This document shows positions 44,083 to 54,141 of a stretch of 64,000 nucleotides of DNA, in pieces. The stretch's first letter is position 1. Every line of letters starts with the position of its first letter. The stretch covers positions 186,001 to 250,000 of the forward strand of contig JABANP010000004.1 in the NCBI GenBank assembly GCA_013115135.1. Direction: 5' to 3'. The position numbers and the translations under genes are program-made. The DNA comes from Perkinsus olseni (Eukaryota > Perkinsozoa > Perkinsida > Perkinsidae). Below the pieces are notes generated by a model. That model was not told the origin of the DNA and ran no database searches. It saw only the letters and a program-made list of their open reading frames with translations.

Positions 44083-45934
44083 ATGCTACCATCGCTGTTC
44101 CGACTTCTGCTGTTGTGGCATTGTGTGGTCGATGGAGTAGTCGCTGAGGAGCTGTACTGTGGTGATGACGATTGTTGTAGGGCTCAGGGCTACACCATCG
44201 ACTAAGGGGGTCGCCGATGGTGTCAGATAAGATACTAGGTGTAGCTCAAGACGCTACCGAAGGGGAAATACGCAGAGCCTATCGACGATTGGCTGTGAAG
44301 TTGCATCCCGACAAGAACAGGGAAATCGAGGAGTCCCTCGCCAATGAAGTGATGGCACCCTCGGTCCCCTCCCCCTTGTCACGTTGTACACTATCAGCAA
44401 TTCCAGCAGCTGGCTAAGGCCTATGAGGTCTTATCATCACCTCAGCTGAGAGAGGCATACGACTATTATCTCGCCCATCCAAACGAACAACTGTACCAGA
44501 GTCTCTCATTACCACCTCACTGCAGCTGCTGTACTCAGGTATAATCGCTACAGGTTTTACCAAGCCCGTTATCAGCCTAAAGTAGCTGCCTCTCCCTTCC
44601 TCCCCTACTACTGCCATTGCTGCTATTCAGTTACCATTACTTCACCTCATCGTCGGCCTTCTCCTTTTTATCACGGCTATACAGTATATAAATGCCTGGA
44701 CATTGTACTACGCAAGCCTACCGTGTCAGTAACCGGTCATCACGCGAGGTACCATCGTCATTGTCGCATCGCCAGCAGTTCACCACAATTCCTCGCTAAG
44801 CTTGCGACTGAGAGACAGCGGCAGCAGCAGAGTGTATCCGAGCATGAGCTCAGGAGGCGGCTGCTATCATCGGTGGTCGTCGATGGCCGCGTCATTGACA
44901 CACCGAGTTTATTCAATACAGTAGTCTGAGCTGATGGTGATCACCAGTTCTCATCGCTGCTCAGCTCTTGTTTTGGCCTCTACGAAGCCTCTGGCTACTT
45001 TGGTCCAGCCGGCACGAACGGAGACGACTGAGGTCCCCAAACCCAACGGCTGGATGATAGCAGCTGTGATGTTAGGCTGATGGAAGAGAAGGCGGAGGCT
45101 GCGGCAGAGGAGAGAGCTAAGGCCGAGGAGGAACAGGTGGGGACAGTCTCCGTGAGTGGAGGGATAGACCAATCAGGCACGGCATCGGGCTGAGGAGAGG
45201 CTGAGGCTGAGGCAGGTGGGAAGGGAGAGGAAGATGAGGGAGCAGCAGCTAAGACAGGAGGCTGTGGGCCACTTCACTGGAGCGAAGCCGCTCTCATCGT
45301 GTGTGTGAGTAGATCGAGCAACGTACGAAGGAGAAGGCTGAGGCCGAGAGAGCAAGGCTCCAGCAGAAGGCTGCTGTAAGCTGCTACCAGGGGCCAGAAT
45401 CCGTATAGCCTTCTGTCCTCAGGAGCGTGTAGCGTATCTCGAGGCTAGGGAGAGATTGGCAGAGAAGCTGAAGATGGTCGACCCAAACGTATACAGGGAA
45501 GTGCTGAGCCGGATGGACCGAGAGGAGGTATGGTCGTAGCGGATAGGGTTGCATTGTACACGATGGTACTCAGGTGTTGCAGTACTCGAACATCTCAGGC
45601 GAGCAGGCCTTCGTCGATTTGGTATACACCCACGACGGTGGAGTCTGAGGACACGTGTTCATGTAGATACAGGAGAAGTTGAAGGGTGATGAGGAGGAAG
45701 ATGATAGCGCTGAGTGGAGCGAGGAGGAGTTGGCTAAGCTGACCAAAGCTCTGAGCAAGTGATGCTGTGTCCCTCTCGATGACGATGATGTGTGGTTGAA
45801 TGGACGGTAGGTATCCTGGTGGTACGCGTGACAGATGGATGAAGATAAGAGAGTTCGTGGGCACCAAGACAGAGAAGGATATCATCGCCAAGGCTGATGA
45901 GTTGAAGAGCCGATTATACTCCCGCAGGCGATAG
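44083..45934 (+). CDS. DNAJC1-like ER J-protein with SANT domain
   Basis: Well-defined first exons: 44083-44176, 44227-44348, 44398-44492, then from 44539. The protein has a signal peptide (LFRLLLLWHCVVDGVVA), then ELYCGDDDCYKILGVAQDA leading into the J domain with RRLAVKLHPDKN (HPD present) and LAKAYEVLSSPQLREAYDYY. Next are NRYRFYQARYQPK and a transmembrane span (LIVGLLLFITAIQYINAW, about 44650-44700). Charged coiled-coil segments follow (45080-45540). The end is a SANT/Myb-like domain, EWSEEELAKLTKALSKYPGG then RDRWMKIREFVG (45710-45900), with stop at 45932-45934. The order lumenal J domain, membrane span, cytosolic SANT is that of DNAJC1/ERdj1, which recruits BiP near the translocon. Exons between 44700 and 45600 are not all resolved. 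Confidence 0.8.
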
Positions 45935-46165
45935 CCTTAGTTTCCACCTAGTTCTGTCGAGTCGCGTGATGGGGTAACGTAAGAAACGCAGAACACATGG
46001 ATCATATCAACATCGTAATGATCATGATGGATTTGAGCTTTCACTCCTCCTCCTCCTCCTCCGCCTCTTCTTCTTCCTCCTCCTCGCCAGGCCCATTCTC
46101 ATCCGTTGTGTAATCTCTCTCGCAACTGGCAGAACACTGTATTCATCCCGGTCACTCATGATGCT

Positions 46166-46785
46166 CTACCCGTTATCCAGCCACTCGGAGCAACTCGATA
46201 CCATCTCCTCCACAACTTCCATCATCATCGGCTTTGCGGCGAAGTGGTGGAATCGATGAGCCCATGGCTTAGCCTTCAAGTCCTCCAGTACCTTCACTAC
46301 AGCTCATCAACAGCTGATGGCTCGATTGGGTGGTTACCTCGGCCGAGCAGCACACGATGAAAGGCTTCCTTGTGTATTCGTCATACTTCTCCTTCAACTT
46401 CTCAGCTGCGATATGACCGTCCATTCCACCGGTCATGTGCAGGTCCAGTAGGACCTATACAGTGCAGCAATGATGGAAGCATCGTGGCGGGGTGGGCTTC
46501 ACTATGACAGGGCCTTCCCCTTCTTCTTGGAGTTCATCTAACTTATCCAATGCCTCTTGACCATCCTCAGCTAACGAAGAGTGTTGATGAGCATTCGGGT
46601 AGCATGATGATCTACCTTCATAAATACGTTCGTTATCCTCATCAAATCCAACTAGGCCGAGGTTGCCTTGTGCCACCTGACAGCATCACCTCCCTGGGAA
46701 TAGTAGTAGTGCTGTTGATCACCATTCGATTGGCCATCTCATCATCAGCGAGGATGACGTCACAGTCTTCTACGTCTAAAGGCAT
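46166..46785 (-). CDS. Single-domain response regulator receiver
   Basis: Five exons (46723-46785, 46616-46676, 46503-46570, 46338-46454, 46166-46291) join in phase to 144 residues. This is one complete CheY-like receiver and nothing else. MPLDVEDCDVILADDEMANR gives the acidic pair, then AEDGQEALDKLDEL, the phospho-acceptor Asp in VLLDLHM, the conserved Ser of FIVCCSAE, and the Lys of HFAAKPMMMEVVEEM. All receiver key residues are present. The introns are 45-48 nt. It would take phosphate from a histidine kinase or phosphotransfer protein; none is encoded in this window. A C-terminal piece of a hybrid kinase is less likely because the ATG precedes the domain by only nine residues and the upstream DNA reads as a gene on the other strand. 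Confidence 0.85.
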
Positions 46786-46849
46786 TCTAAGAGAGGGTCA
46801 CCGGTGATGGAGACGACGACTTGTAGATGCGTTTTTCCTGCACTTTGCA

Positions 46850-49800
46850 CAACATGCGTCTCTTCTCAACGCGCTCGCCCAATTTCCATCGTCATACACG
46901 CAGTCACCGAAAAGCCGCGGACAAAAACCTGGGGAGCGTCCTCAGGTACATCCGCGTCGGTACCGTAGAGCTTTCAATCCACCACCCCGTTTTTGAACTC
47001 CTCCGGTCCATTGTCTCTCAGCTGGGTGGGTCACTCTTCGACAATCTTTGCATTCGTAAGTGTGAGCTGTTAGTATACTAGAAATCGTCCATCGGCGTCT
47101 CTGCGCAACACCCGTTAGGCCTACTCTGGTCACGTTCACCCTTCTGTTTGTTCATGGTGCTTCTCTGCGTCCCCACACTCCCACGCTCCGTCATCGCGGC
47201 AGCTGCTGTCACTACTCTTGTGTTCGCTCAATGGACCGCTCGTGTAAGTCCGTTAATTAATGAGCAATACCATCCATTCCTATCGATCATATTTTCTACT
47301 ACATTGTCTCGCGAATCGCGTCCCGTCGTGATCAGACCTTCCCTCCTCTGAACAGGACGCACCTTGTGGTTGAGGACAACGGTGCCTACTGCTACTATTC
47401 CGATGGTGTCTTAACTCAAGGGCGGGGTAACAAATTGGCCGTTGAAGTTGGCAGGGCCCGAGGGCTGCGGACAGCTGCCATCCTATGCCCCCGAACAAAT
47501 GACCGGGCGGAGTTCTACAGCGAGTTGTAAGGTCTCCCCTATGGGTCCCGGAATTGGTTCCTTTGTTGCAGTTCCTGGCCCGCTAACGTCCTTAAACGGT
47601 ATCACCTCGGCTTCCCAAGCCCATCTCCGGAACACCTCATCACTTTTCAAGAACCCCCTCTCAATGGCACTGGCTTGGACCCGCTCAGAAATATCCGTGG
47701 GTTGGCTCTTGACAACAAACTGGCTAGTTTGAGCTCGACCGCTACTGAGATGATGCCTTTGGTGCCACTCTTGAGGCGGTTCGTAACTGAGGAGGCTATG
47801 GACCGGTCAGGGGCAGTTGGGGAAAACACGATTAACGAATTGCGGGAAATCTGTTTGGATGTGAGGAGCATACTGCAGGACAGATTCAATGGATCGTTCG
47901 GGCTTCTGTGCGACTCGGTTCACAGCAGTTGTATTGGAGCCATTAGGAGTGCTCTTAGGGCGGAATGGCATTTTGATACTACCTCTGATGAGACTTTGGT
48001 TCACAGTCGCTAGCCTGTGCCAAGCTCCGCGAGACTGATCTCTTGCGGTTATAGAATGTTGTCGATGGCCATGTGAATGAGTTGTGCGACGTACCTGCAG
48101 AAGGTCACCTCTTGTGATTTGTGTAAGTCTAGGTGTAATCGAGGCACTATTGCGAAGCGTATTCGCAAGAATTCTCTTCGTGATTAGCTCTTGAGACTCG
48201 AGCATTTGCCGCCCTGTTATCCGTCCATTCCCCCCCCTGAGTGCACTGGGGGTGTTTGATCGTATGGCCAATTACAGCTCTCCATAGCGGCTTGGAATGC
48301 GGCGGAGCAGGACTGGAGCCTTGGACGGCTGCTGTCTGCTACTACTTGTAGTGCTGTGGTAGAGTACTACGATTCTTACACGCTGTTATGGATCGTATGA
48401 TGAAGTGGTTTATATGCGTCAATGAGGTTCGGCCCACGAAGGATGATAGTCATCTATCTACGCCTCTTCACTCACACTGGTCACGATTCTTCATGTGCTC
48501 CCCACTTAATATAAATTGCTTCTACAATCAGACGCCGACTGTTGGGTAAAAGCGGAAGTACCTCGGGTGGTGCCTGTTGCCCTTTGGTGGTGTTTGGACA
48601 TCGTCCCTCAGTAGTGTCCCCCATCGGCCATGCCTAGGTCGGTGGTATTCAGGCGGAGCGCGCGGGGAATCAGAGGGACCCATCGGCGGGGTCTGGTGGA
48701 GGCTATGGAGGTGATTGAGGGTGAACTGGGAATAACGGCCAAGGAGACCGTAATGAACGAAGTAGCTTTTTGATGATGCTGATGGTAGTAAAGCCATCGC
48801 GATGATTCTTTCAGAATTTCTGGGGCCGGCCATTCTCGACATTGGAGTCTATGGCGAAAGAAGAGGATCCGAAAGTCATTGTAGGAATCTTTCATATCTT
48901 ACGCGCTCGACCTGAAGATACTATGGTCTGATCGTTTTATAGGCCCAGATAGTTTCCAACTGTGAACTGATGCATCGACGGTCCATACCGCTTTTTACCC
49001 AACTCAAAGGCACCTTGTTGAGGACTGTAAGGTGTCCCCATCAGCCGACGGATATCATAGCCGACCCCCAGTTACCACAGTGGAGGATGCATGAGCTAGC
49101 TACAGTTGTGAAAGGCTGGCGAGAGCTCGGGTAGCTGGAGGGAATGATTCCTATTCGATAGTCAGTAATGTGAAGGTTTTTGACACCGGACTTGATGCTG
49201 TCTATGCTACCTTATATAACCGACAATATACACTCGATGACCAGCAGTGATATTGTAAGTCCATCGCAACCTCGGGTACGCTCCCTTCACGGTAATGACA
49301 GGTTATTTTCCTCGACGCTTTCGCTACTATTCGTCTAACAGTAGAGCCGCAGCCTCTTGTTGAGGCCGCGGCGGGCAGAATCGAGGTAACCTAAAGGACG
49401 TTGTCGGGTCCAGATGTGAGAGCTGACCCTCAGGAGTTCACCCCACTCCAGCTGGTCTCTGTCTGCAGCAGTCTGGCCAGACTGAATGTGATGATGGTAG
49501 TAGGCATGGGTGAGATCATCGGAGTCATCAGGTACATTCTCTGACGATAATTTCGAGAAGTGCCGAGAGGATATGTGAAATGCTGCCTGAGCATCGCCGA
49601 GATGTCTTCAGTCACGGCCATGATGTTGCTGTTACGATGTATGTTCTACAGGGCGCCCACCCTTGCCAAGACTATTCAGTTACTCCTTCGCCAAGCTACG
49701 AGCCATGTTGAACCCGTCACTATGGCCGACTCTCATGTCGTTGTTCCATGATACACTGGATGGGATGGTGGCCGCTCACCTTACAGTAGGCCGTCCAGTC

Positions 49801-50516
49801 TTGGCCACGATGACTCTCTGTTCACAGATGTGCGTGACGGCCTTTAGGAGAGTTGATGTTCGGTTGACACCGTCAATTGCCTCTGCAGTGAATCGTCGAG
49901 TAAGGTGCTTCTCCTCCATCACAAGTGGAGTGCTTCTGCGCCTCCTGTCAGGCCATGCAAGTCATGGCGGAATTTTCCGCTACCGGTTTGGCAATGTTCC
50001 TGCGGGATGTAGAGATCGTATCGGAATCACTGGTATCTCGAGTGGCCATGCATTTGCCGAGGCTTCTGGAGAGTGCTACAGCCGAGGATGTTGCAGTCCT
50101 TGTAAAGGAGGGCCTCCTTACTGTAGGAACACACCTGTCGTCAGCTCCATCAGCTGCACCTCATCAATGCTAGGCTGCCAGCTCTCGTCCCTGCCCTCTC
50201 GTTATCCTGGATGTACTCCGCCCATACATAATACAGTTCGCGGGAAGCTTCACTGATGCACAGCGGGTAGGTGGACCATCGAACTACCACTGGGTGAAAG
50301 TCGCAGCTTCCTGTTCGTGTGTTCAGCTGGATATTCTCAACTGTCTGACGCATCACTACGGCCGGGAGGAATCTGTCGAGGAAATATCGGCTATCTTCAG
50401 TTCGGTGCGGCATTGGAACCCAGTTTCGATGAGTCAATCCACGTTTGAAAGGACCATAGCCGTTAACGAAGATGATGTTACTGACGCCGTTGCTCGCTCG
50501 CCTTTAATGGCATGAT
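46850..50516 (+). CDS. Unidentified multi-exon gene(s), helical protein
   Basis: Coding-like segments follow each other on the plus strand: MRLFSTRSPNFHRHTRSHRK at the start (Arg/Ser-rich, possibly mitochondrial), NGAYCYYSDGVLTQGRGN and RARGLRTAAILCPRTND (47360-47530), STATEMMPLVPLLRRFVTEE (47735-47800), a helical repeat-like stretch with FTPLQLVSVCSSLARLN (49435-49490), LPRLLESATAEDVAVLVKEG (50060-50120), and a last segment with YGREESVEEISAIFSSVRHW ending in TGA at 50514-50516. The leucine-rich helical pattern recalls organellar helical-repeat (RAP/FASTK-type) proteins, but no RAP domain is visible. It may be two genes. Confidence 0.35.
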
Positions 50517-51279
50517 ATCTGAGTGCTTCCTGTCATGAGTTTCTGATGGCAACCTTTCTGAATGGAGTTCAACGGAGTGCTGGTGTGGGTCACGAAGTTC
50601 GTGACATGAACCCCATGACTGGAACTCGTCGTGGCTGTAACTTCATGGAAGTGGGGCGAAAGTAGAGACAGTAGAGTACGAGACCATCTTGCCTACGAGA
50701 GGCCTCACACATCATACCGTCAGCTAGGCTTCGGTAATGGTCGCGTGTTAAGAAGACAACACACGCAGCCGAGAATCATAGACTGTGGCTCGAACTGTAT
50801 CTTCGAGCGTAAATGTTCCTTTCCGTTGCGCCGAATAGTGTTGGAGGGTCGGAACCTGTTCCTTCCAGTAGTGATAATCGCTGATCCAACTTGACGAGAG
50901 TGAACTAGATACAAAGACCGAGACACATATGGCTAGCGCATATCAATCTGAAGTTTGACACTGAGTCAACCTCGCTGTAGCGAATGGGGTCTCGAGAGGT
51001 CGCGTAGTCTGTCGAGTATCGAGCTATCAAGGGACGAGCGGCAAGCCAGTGAGGCCCATGCCCTGAATACCCTCCTTGTTGGCTACGAGTAACACAATAA
51101 CTGGGCAGCTGCACGTGACATCAGTAACAGCAACGAGAGCATCACGAACATGATCATTATCAAGGACATTAAGGGACAACATAGACATTCTCTCATCCAC
51201 AACACTCTGGCGACTGGAGGGATGAGGGAACAAAAATAATGAATAACACGACACGTGAGTATTCGCTCACGGTATTCTC
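50517..51279. other. Unresolved interval
   Basis: Between the helical-protein gene and the next minus-strand stop. Minus-strand frames contain short plausible pieces (for example PVIVLLVANKEGIQGM near 51060-51110), but neither start, exon borders nor family could be established. Confidence 0.3.
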
Positions 51280-51900
51280 TCAATCATCTGTCCTCGGGAA
51301 GAGGGTAACACGAAGAGGATCACTGAACCCGACATCGCAATCCCAGTCGGCTTCTAGCGTAGCGTTGTGAGCTTCATTTGCAGCGTCGTCGACGGCCTCG
51401 CAAAGACTTTCGAAAGTGGGATATGCACGTGCGAAAGATTCCGTTGCGTTAAGGCAAATGTCCTTTGCGCCCCTCTGATCTGAAGCAGTGAATGATTGCA
51501 GGTCTCGGAGTGGGCTAAGGCCAGTGTTGTCCGGAGGAGGTTCCTTGAATTCATATCGGAAATCTTCAACGAGAAAGGAAAAGATGTGGCCCTCGCGGGA
51601 GAACCTAAAACGTGGAAAACAACAATTGGGAACCAGAGTATACCTTTATTATGCTCACCATGCGTGTTGTAATTGCCTCTCGCCAACGCGACATTCGATG
51701 TGTTCCAACCACACGCCCTCATTGTCGAGAAGTGTAAAACGCATGAATCCTCGCCCAACGCCTGTCCAGCATGTTCCAAACTCGCACTCAACCTTGAAGT
51801 CGTCTCGTTCTGCTTTCTCGAGTGGAGGGTACGCCTGAAAGCGTGAGTCTCGAGAGGTTCGAGTACGGAACAGGACAAATTGTTGTTGAGTAATTTCCAT
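51280..51900 (-). CDS. Small unknown two-exon gene
   Basis: Exons 51659-51900 and 51280-51604 (54-nt GT-AG intron) join in phase to 188 residues starting MEITQQQFVLFRTRTSR. The first half looks beta-rich (FKVECEFGTCW, FMRFTLLDNEGVWLEHIEC). The second half is acidic and helical (FESLCEAVDDAANEAHNAT) and ends TLFPRTDD. No signal peptide, membrane span or known motif was found. The frame-consistent splice and low-ambiguity composition make it a likely real gene of unknown role. Confidence 0.55.
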
Positions 51901-52419
51901 TCAACTTCCCTCAATGGGTCACATGCGCTATACAATGTGCATAGAGCCATACGAGTGCTTTACACTCCTACCGCTACGATTGCAGACATTGGCGATGTCA
52001 TGTCGCCGACTCTACGCATTCGGAGTACCACGGTCTTACGTTAGGAGAGGTGTCAGGGGCAAGTGCCCTCAGAACTTCCGAGGCGGGCAGGATTTGTGCA
52101 GACACTCCGATGATGAGATGTCTAATCAACATGCTGGGTGACGAACTCAACGCTGTGACCAAGTAATTGATTAACGGCGAGTTCACCCATCTTGAATTGG
52201 GCTGCGGGAGGGGCCGCCCAGTCGCAGTTTGTTATTAATGAGAAAACACGGCGAAATAAGGAGCACAACGAGGAAGTTGCCGAGCGCTCGAGGCCACGCA
52301 AGAAGTTTTTTGACCGCCCATGATTATGAGCAAGACGCCCGAATCACTCGGACGCTATCGTATTGGATGCCACAGTAGAAAGTAACGCAGATCCTGGGCT
52401 CTATTTCACATGACCTCCA

Positions 52420-52665
52420 TTCACCCTAAGTAGCCACTTGAGGGCCGCTTTAAGGGATAGTGGGTTTCACATGACCTTCCCTTAGTGGCCACTTACCGAA
52501 CCCTTGACTATTCGTTAACTCATGGACTCTCAACGAAAGTGGCCACTTGAATGAGCACTAAACCCTTAGTGACCTTTCACATTGAGGTTAGGGCTCGACT
52601 TCGGGCAAGTAAAGGCAAAGTGCTTTCCATATGCACGAAAACAGACACTAAGTGGCCACAAGCAC
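52420..52665. repeat. Dispersed palindromic motif cluster
   Basis: Four copies of a palindrome of the AAGTGGCCACTT type in about 240 bp (about 52430 with one change, 52480, 52540, 52652 half-changed), mixed with two TTTCACATGACC copies plus a weaker TTTCACAT and two AACCCTTAGTG words. No reading frame runs through. It looks like a cluster of protein-binding sites or remnants of a degenerate tandem repeat, upstream of the endonuclease V gene. Confidence 0.5.
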
Positions 52666-53003
52666 GACTGAGTTCGTGAGGGAGCTCCAGACCTCCCCAA
52701 AACCGCTCCGAGGTGTTTTTTGACTCAAAAATGTCGTGCGTGCGAATTGATCCTCGGCAGGTTTTCGGCATCGGGATAGCAGACGACTGCTCCGCCATTG
52801 CGCCAAGGATGCGGAGGCAGCCGCCAGCGCTCCCGGTCCGCCAACTCGAAGACTAGCCATCACTATACAAAGAGGCTGACTGACGTTGATAACAGTCATC
52901 GGTTTTCTTCCTCCCGGTTTACATCGGGCTTTTGGGTTCCGATGATTTGGATCAGATGGGGCAGGGCCTCTCTTCAGACTCTTGCTCCTAGAGGTTCCAT
53001 GGT

Positions 53004-53930
53004 ATGTCCACACCTGCGCATTGGTTTAAGGAACAACAGCGCATTCGGAGTAAAATAATAACAACCGAGCCTCCGTATCAGGTCAGTCGTGACATCCAAT
53101 GACCGGTGGTCAAGTTGAATCGTATTCAGTGCGAGTATGTCGGTGGACTGGACATAACATCTGACCCGACATTTAAGGAAGACTTCTGCGTTGCGGTACA
53201 TAACACAGCATTCTGGAGAAGCTGAATCCGTGTGTCATCACCCAGGGCCTCGTCATCATGCAGTTGTCCAGTCAATCCACTGTGTACGAGGACTATATAT
53301 CCGTCGACCTCAGCCAGCCATACGTCCCGGGCTTCCTAGCCTTCAGGGAGTGTCAACCGATGCTGCAGCTGATCGAACGTGTAACTTCTCCTTCCACCCA
53401 CCGACAGACTTATCGAGCAGGTACCTCCTGACCAACGATTAGATCTGATAATGGTGGATGGCAATGGTCTATTGCATCCAAGACGGTGCGGAGCAGCATG
53501 CCACTTGGGGGTCCTAGCTGATGTGAGTATACTAGTAGACCGTCACCCTCACGAAGTGGAGGCTAGATACCGTGTATTGGGGTTGCTAAGAACTACTACT
53601 GTTCCATCCCTGCCACACCATCTCGAGATGACGTAAAAGACCGGGCGCGACGGGAGCTTCGGAAAATGGGTGACCACTTCCTCATTGAGGATGCCAACGA
53701 TGGTAGTCACCGTAACAAGTATACTTAGGATGGATACGTCACTTAGGTTTTGTCTATGGGGCAGCGGTGAAGTCGTCTGATAAATCGACCAATCCGATGT
53801 ACTATCACGATCGGATACAATCCTGCCGTCAGTTATCCGGAAATTAGAGATCTGTTGGAAGATCGGAGTTGTTGGTCTCCATCAGATACGTGTCTATTGG
53901 GCATCGTATGTCGTTGCAGAGTAGTATAGA
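53004..53930 (+). CDS. Endonuclease V
   Basis: Exons 53004-53081, 53130-53195, 53246-53380, 53421-53522, 53567-53702 and from 53747 join in phase. MSTPAHWFKEQQRIRSKI starts directly with the family's N-terminal helix. Then come YVGGLDITSD (catalytic Asp), PYVPGFLAFRE (Glu), LIMVDGNGLLHPRRCG (Asp and the PYIP/wedge region), ACHLGVLAD, CIGVAKNYYC and FVYGAAVKSSDKSTNPMY. Endonuclease V cleaves near deaminated bases; eukaryotic forms act mainly on inosine in RNA. Introns are 40-50 nt. After NPMY (about 53800) the expected last strand, ITIGYNPAVSYPEIRDLL, continues in a frame shifted by one base, so the gene has either an unrecognised splice, a sequencing error or a C-terminal frameshift. Confidence 0.88.
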
Positions 53931-54141
53931 TGTATGCCTCCGCAGCTGCAGTAACCAATCTAGGGTGCCAGAGCCCATCAGAAGGGCCGATCACGGTACA
54001 AGGGAGTTGATGCGCCGCCATTTACGAGATGCCCAGCAGTAACTCAAAGTGCTTCTTAGTTGGTCGAGTGGTGTTGAGAGTTCTCACAAGGTTGACATGT
54101 CCAATTTGCTGTTAGTTTTAATAGTCGTTTTAATAGTTTAG

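Noticed and set aside
46811..47081. Histidine kinase ATPase domain upstream of the receiver on the minus strand
   Set aside because: No N, G1 or G2 box could be found; the same DNA reads better as the start of a plus-strand gene, and the receiver has its own ATG.
50905..51254. Small GTPase on the minus strand (LLVANKEG resembling an NKxD box)
   Set aside because: No P-loop or switch motifs nearby, and Gly in place of the Asp; too weak to call.
51354..51950. 198-codon minus-strand ORF
   Set aside because: It reads through the 54-nt intron in a different frame from the two exons that give a coherent 188-residue protein.
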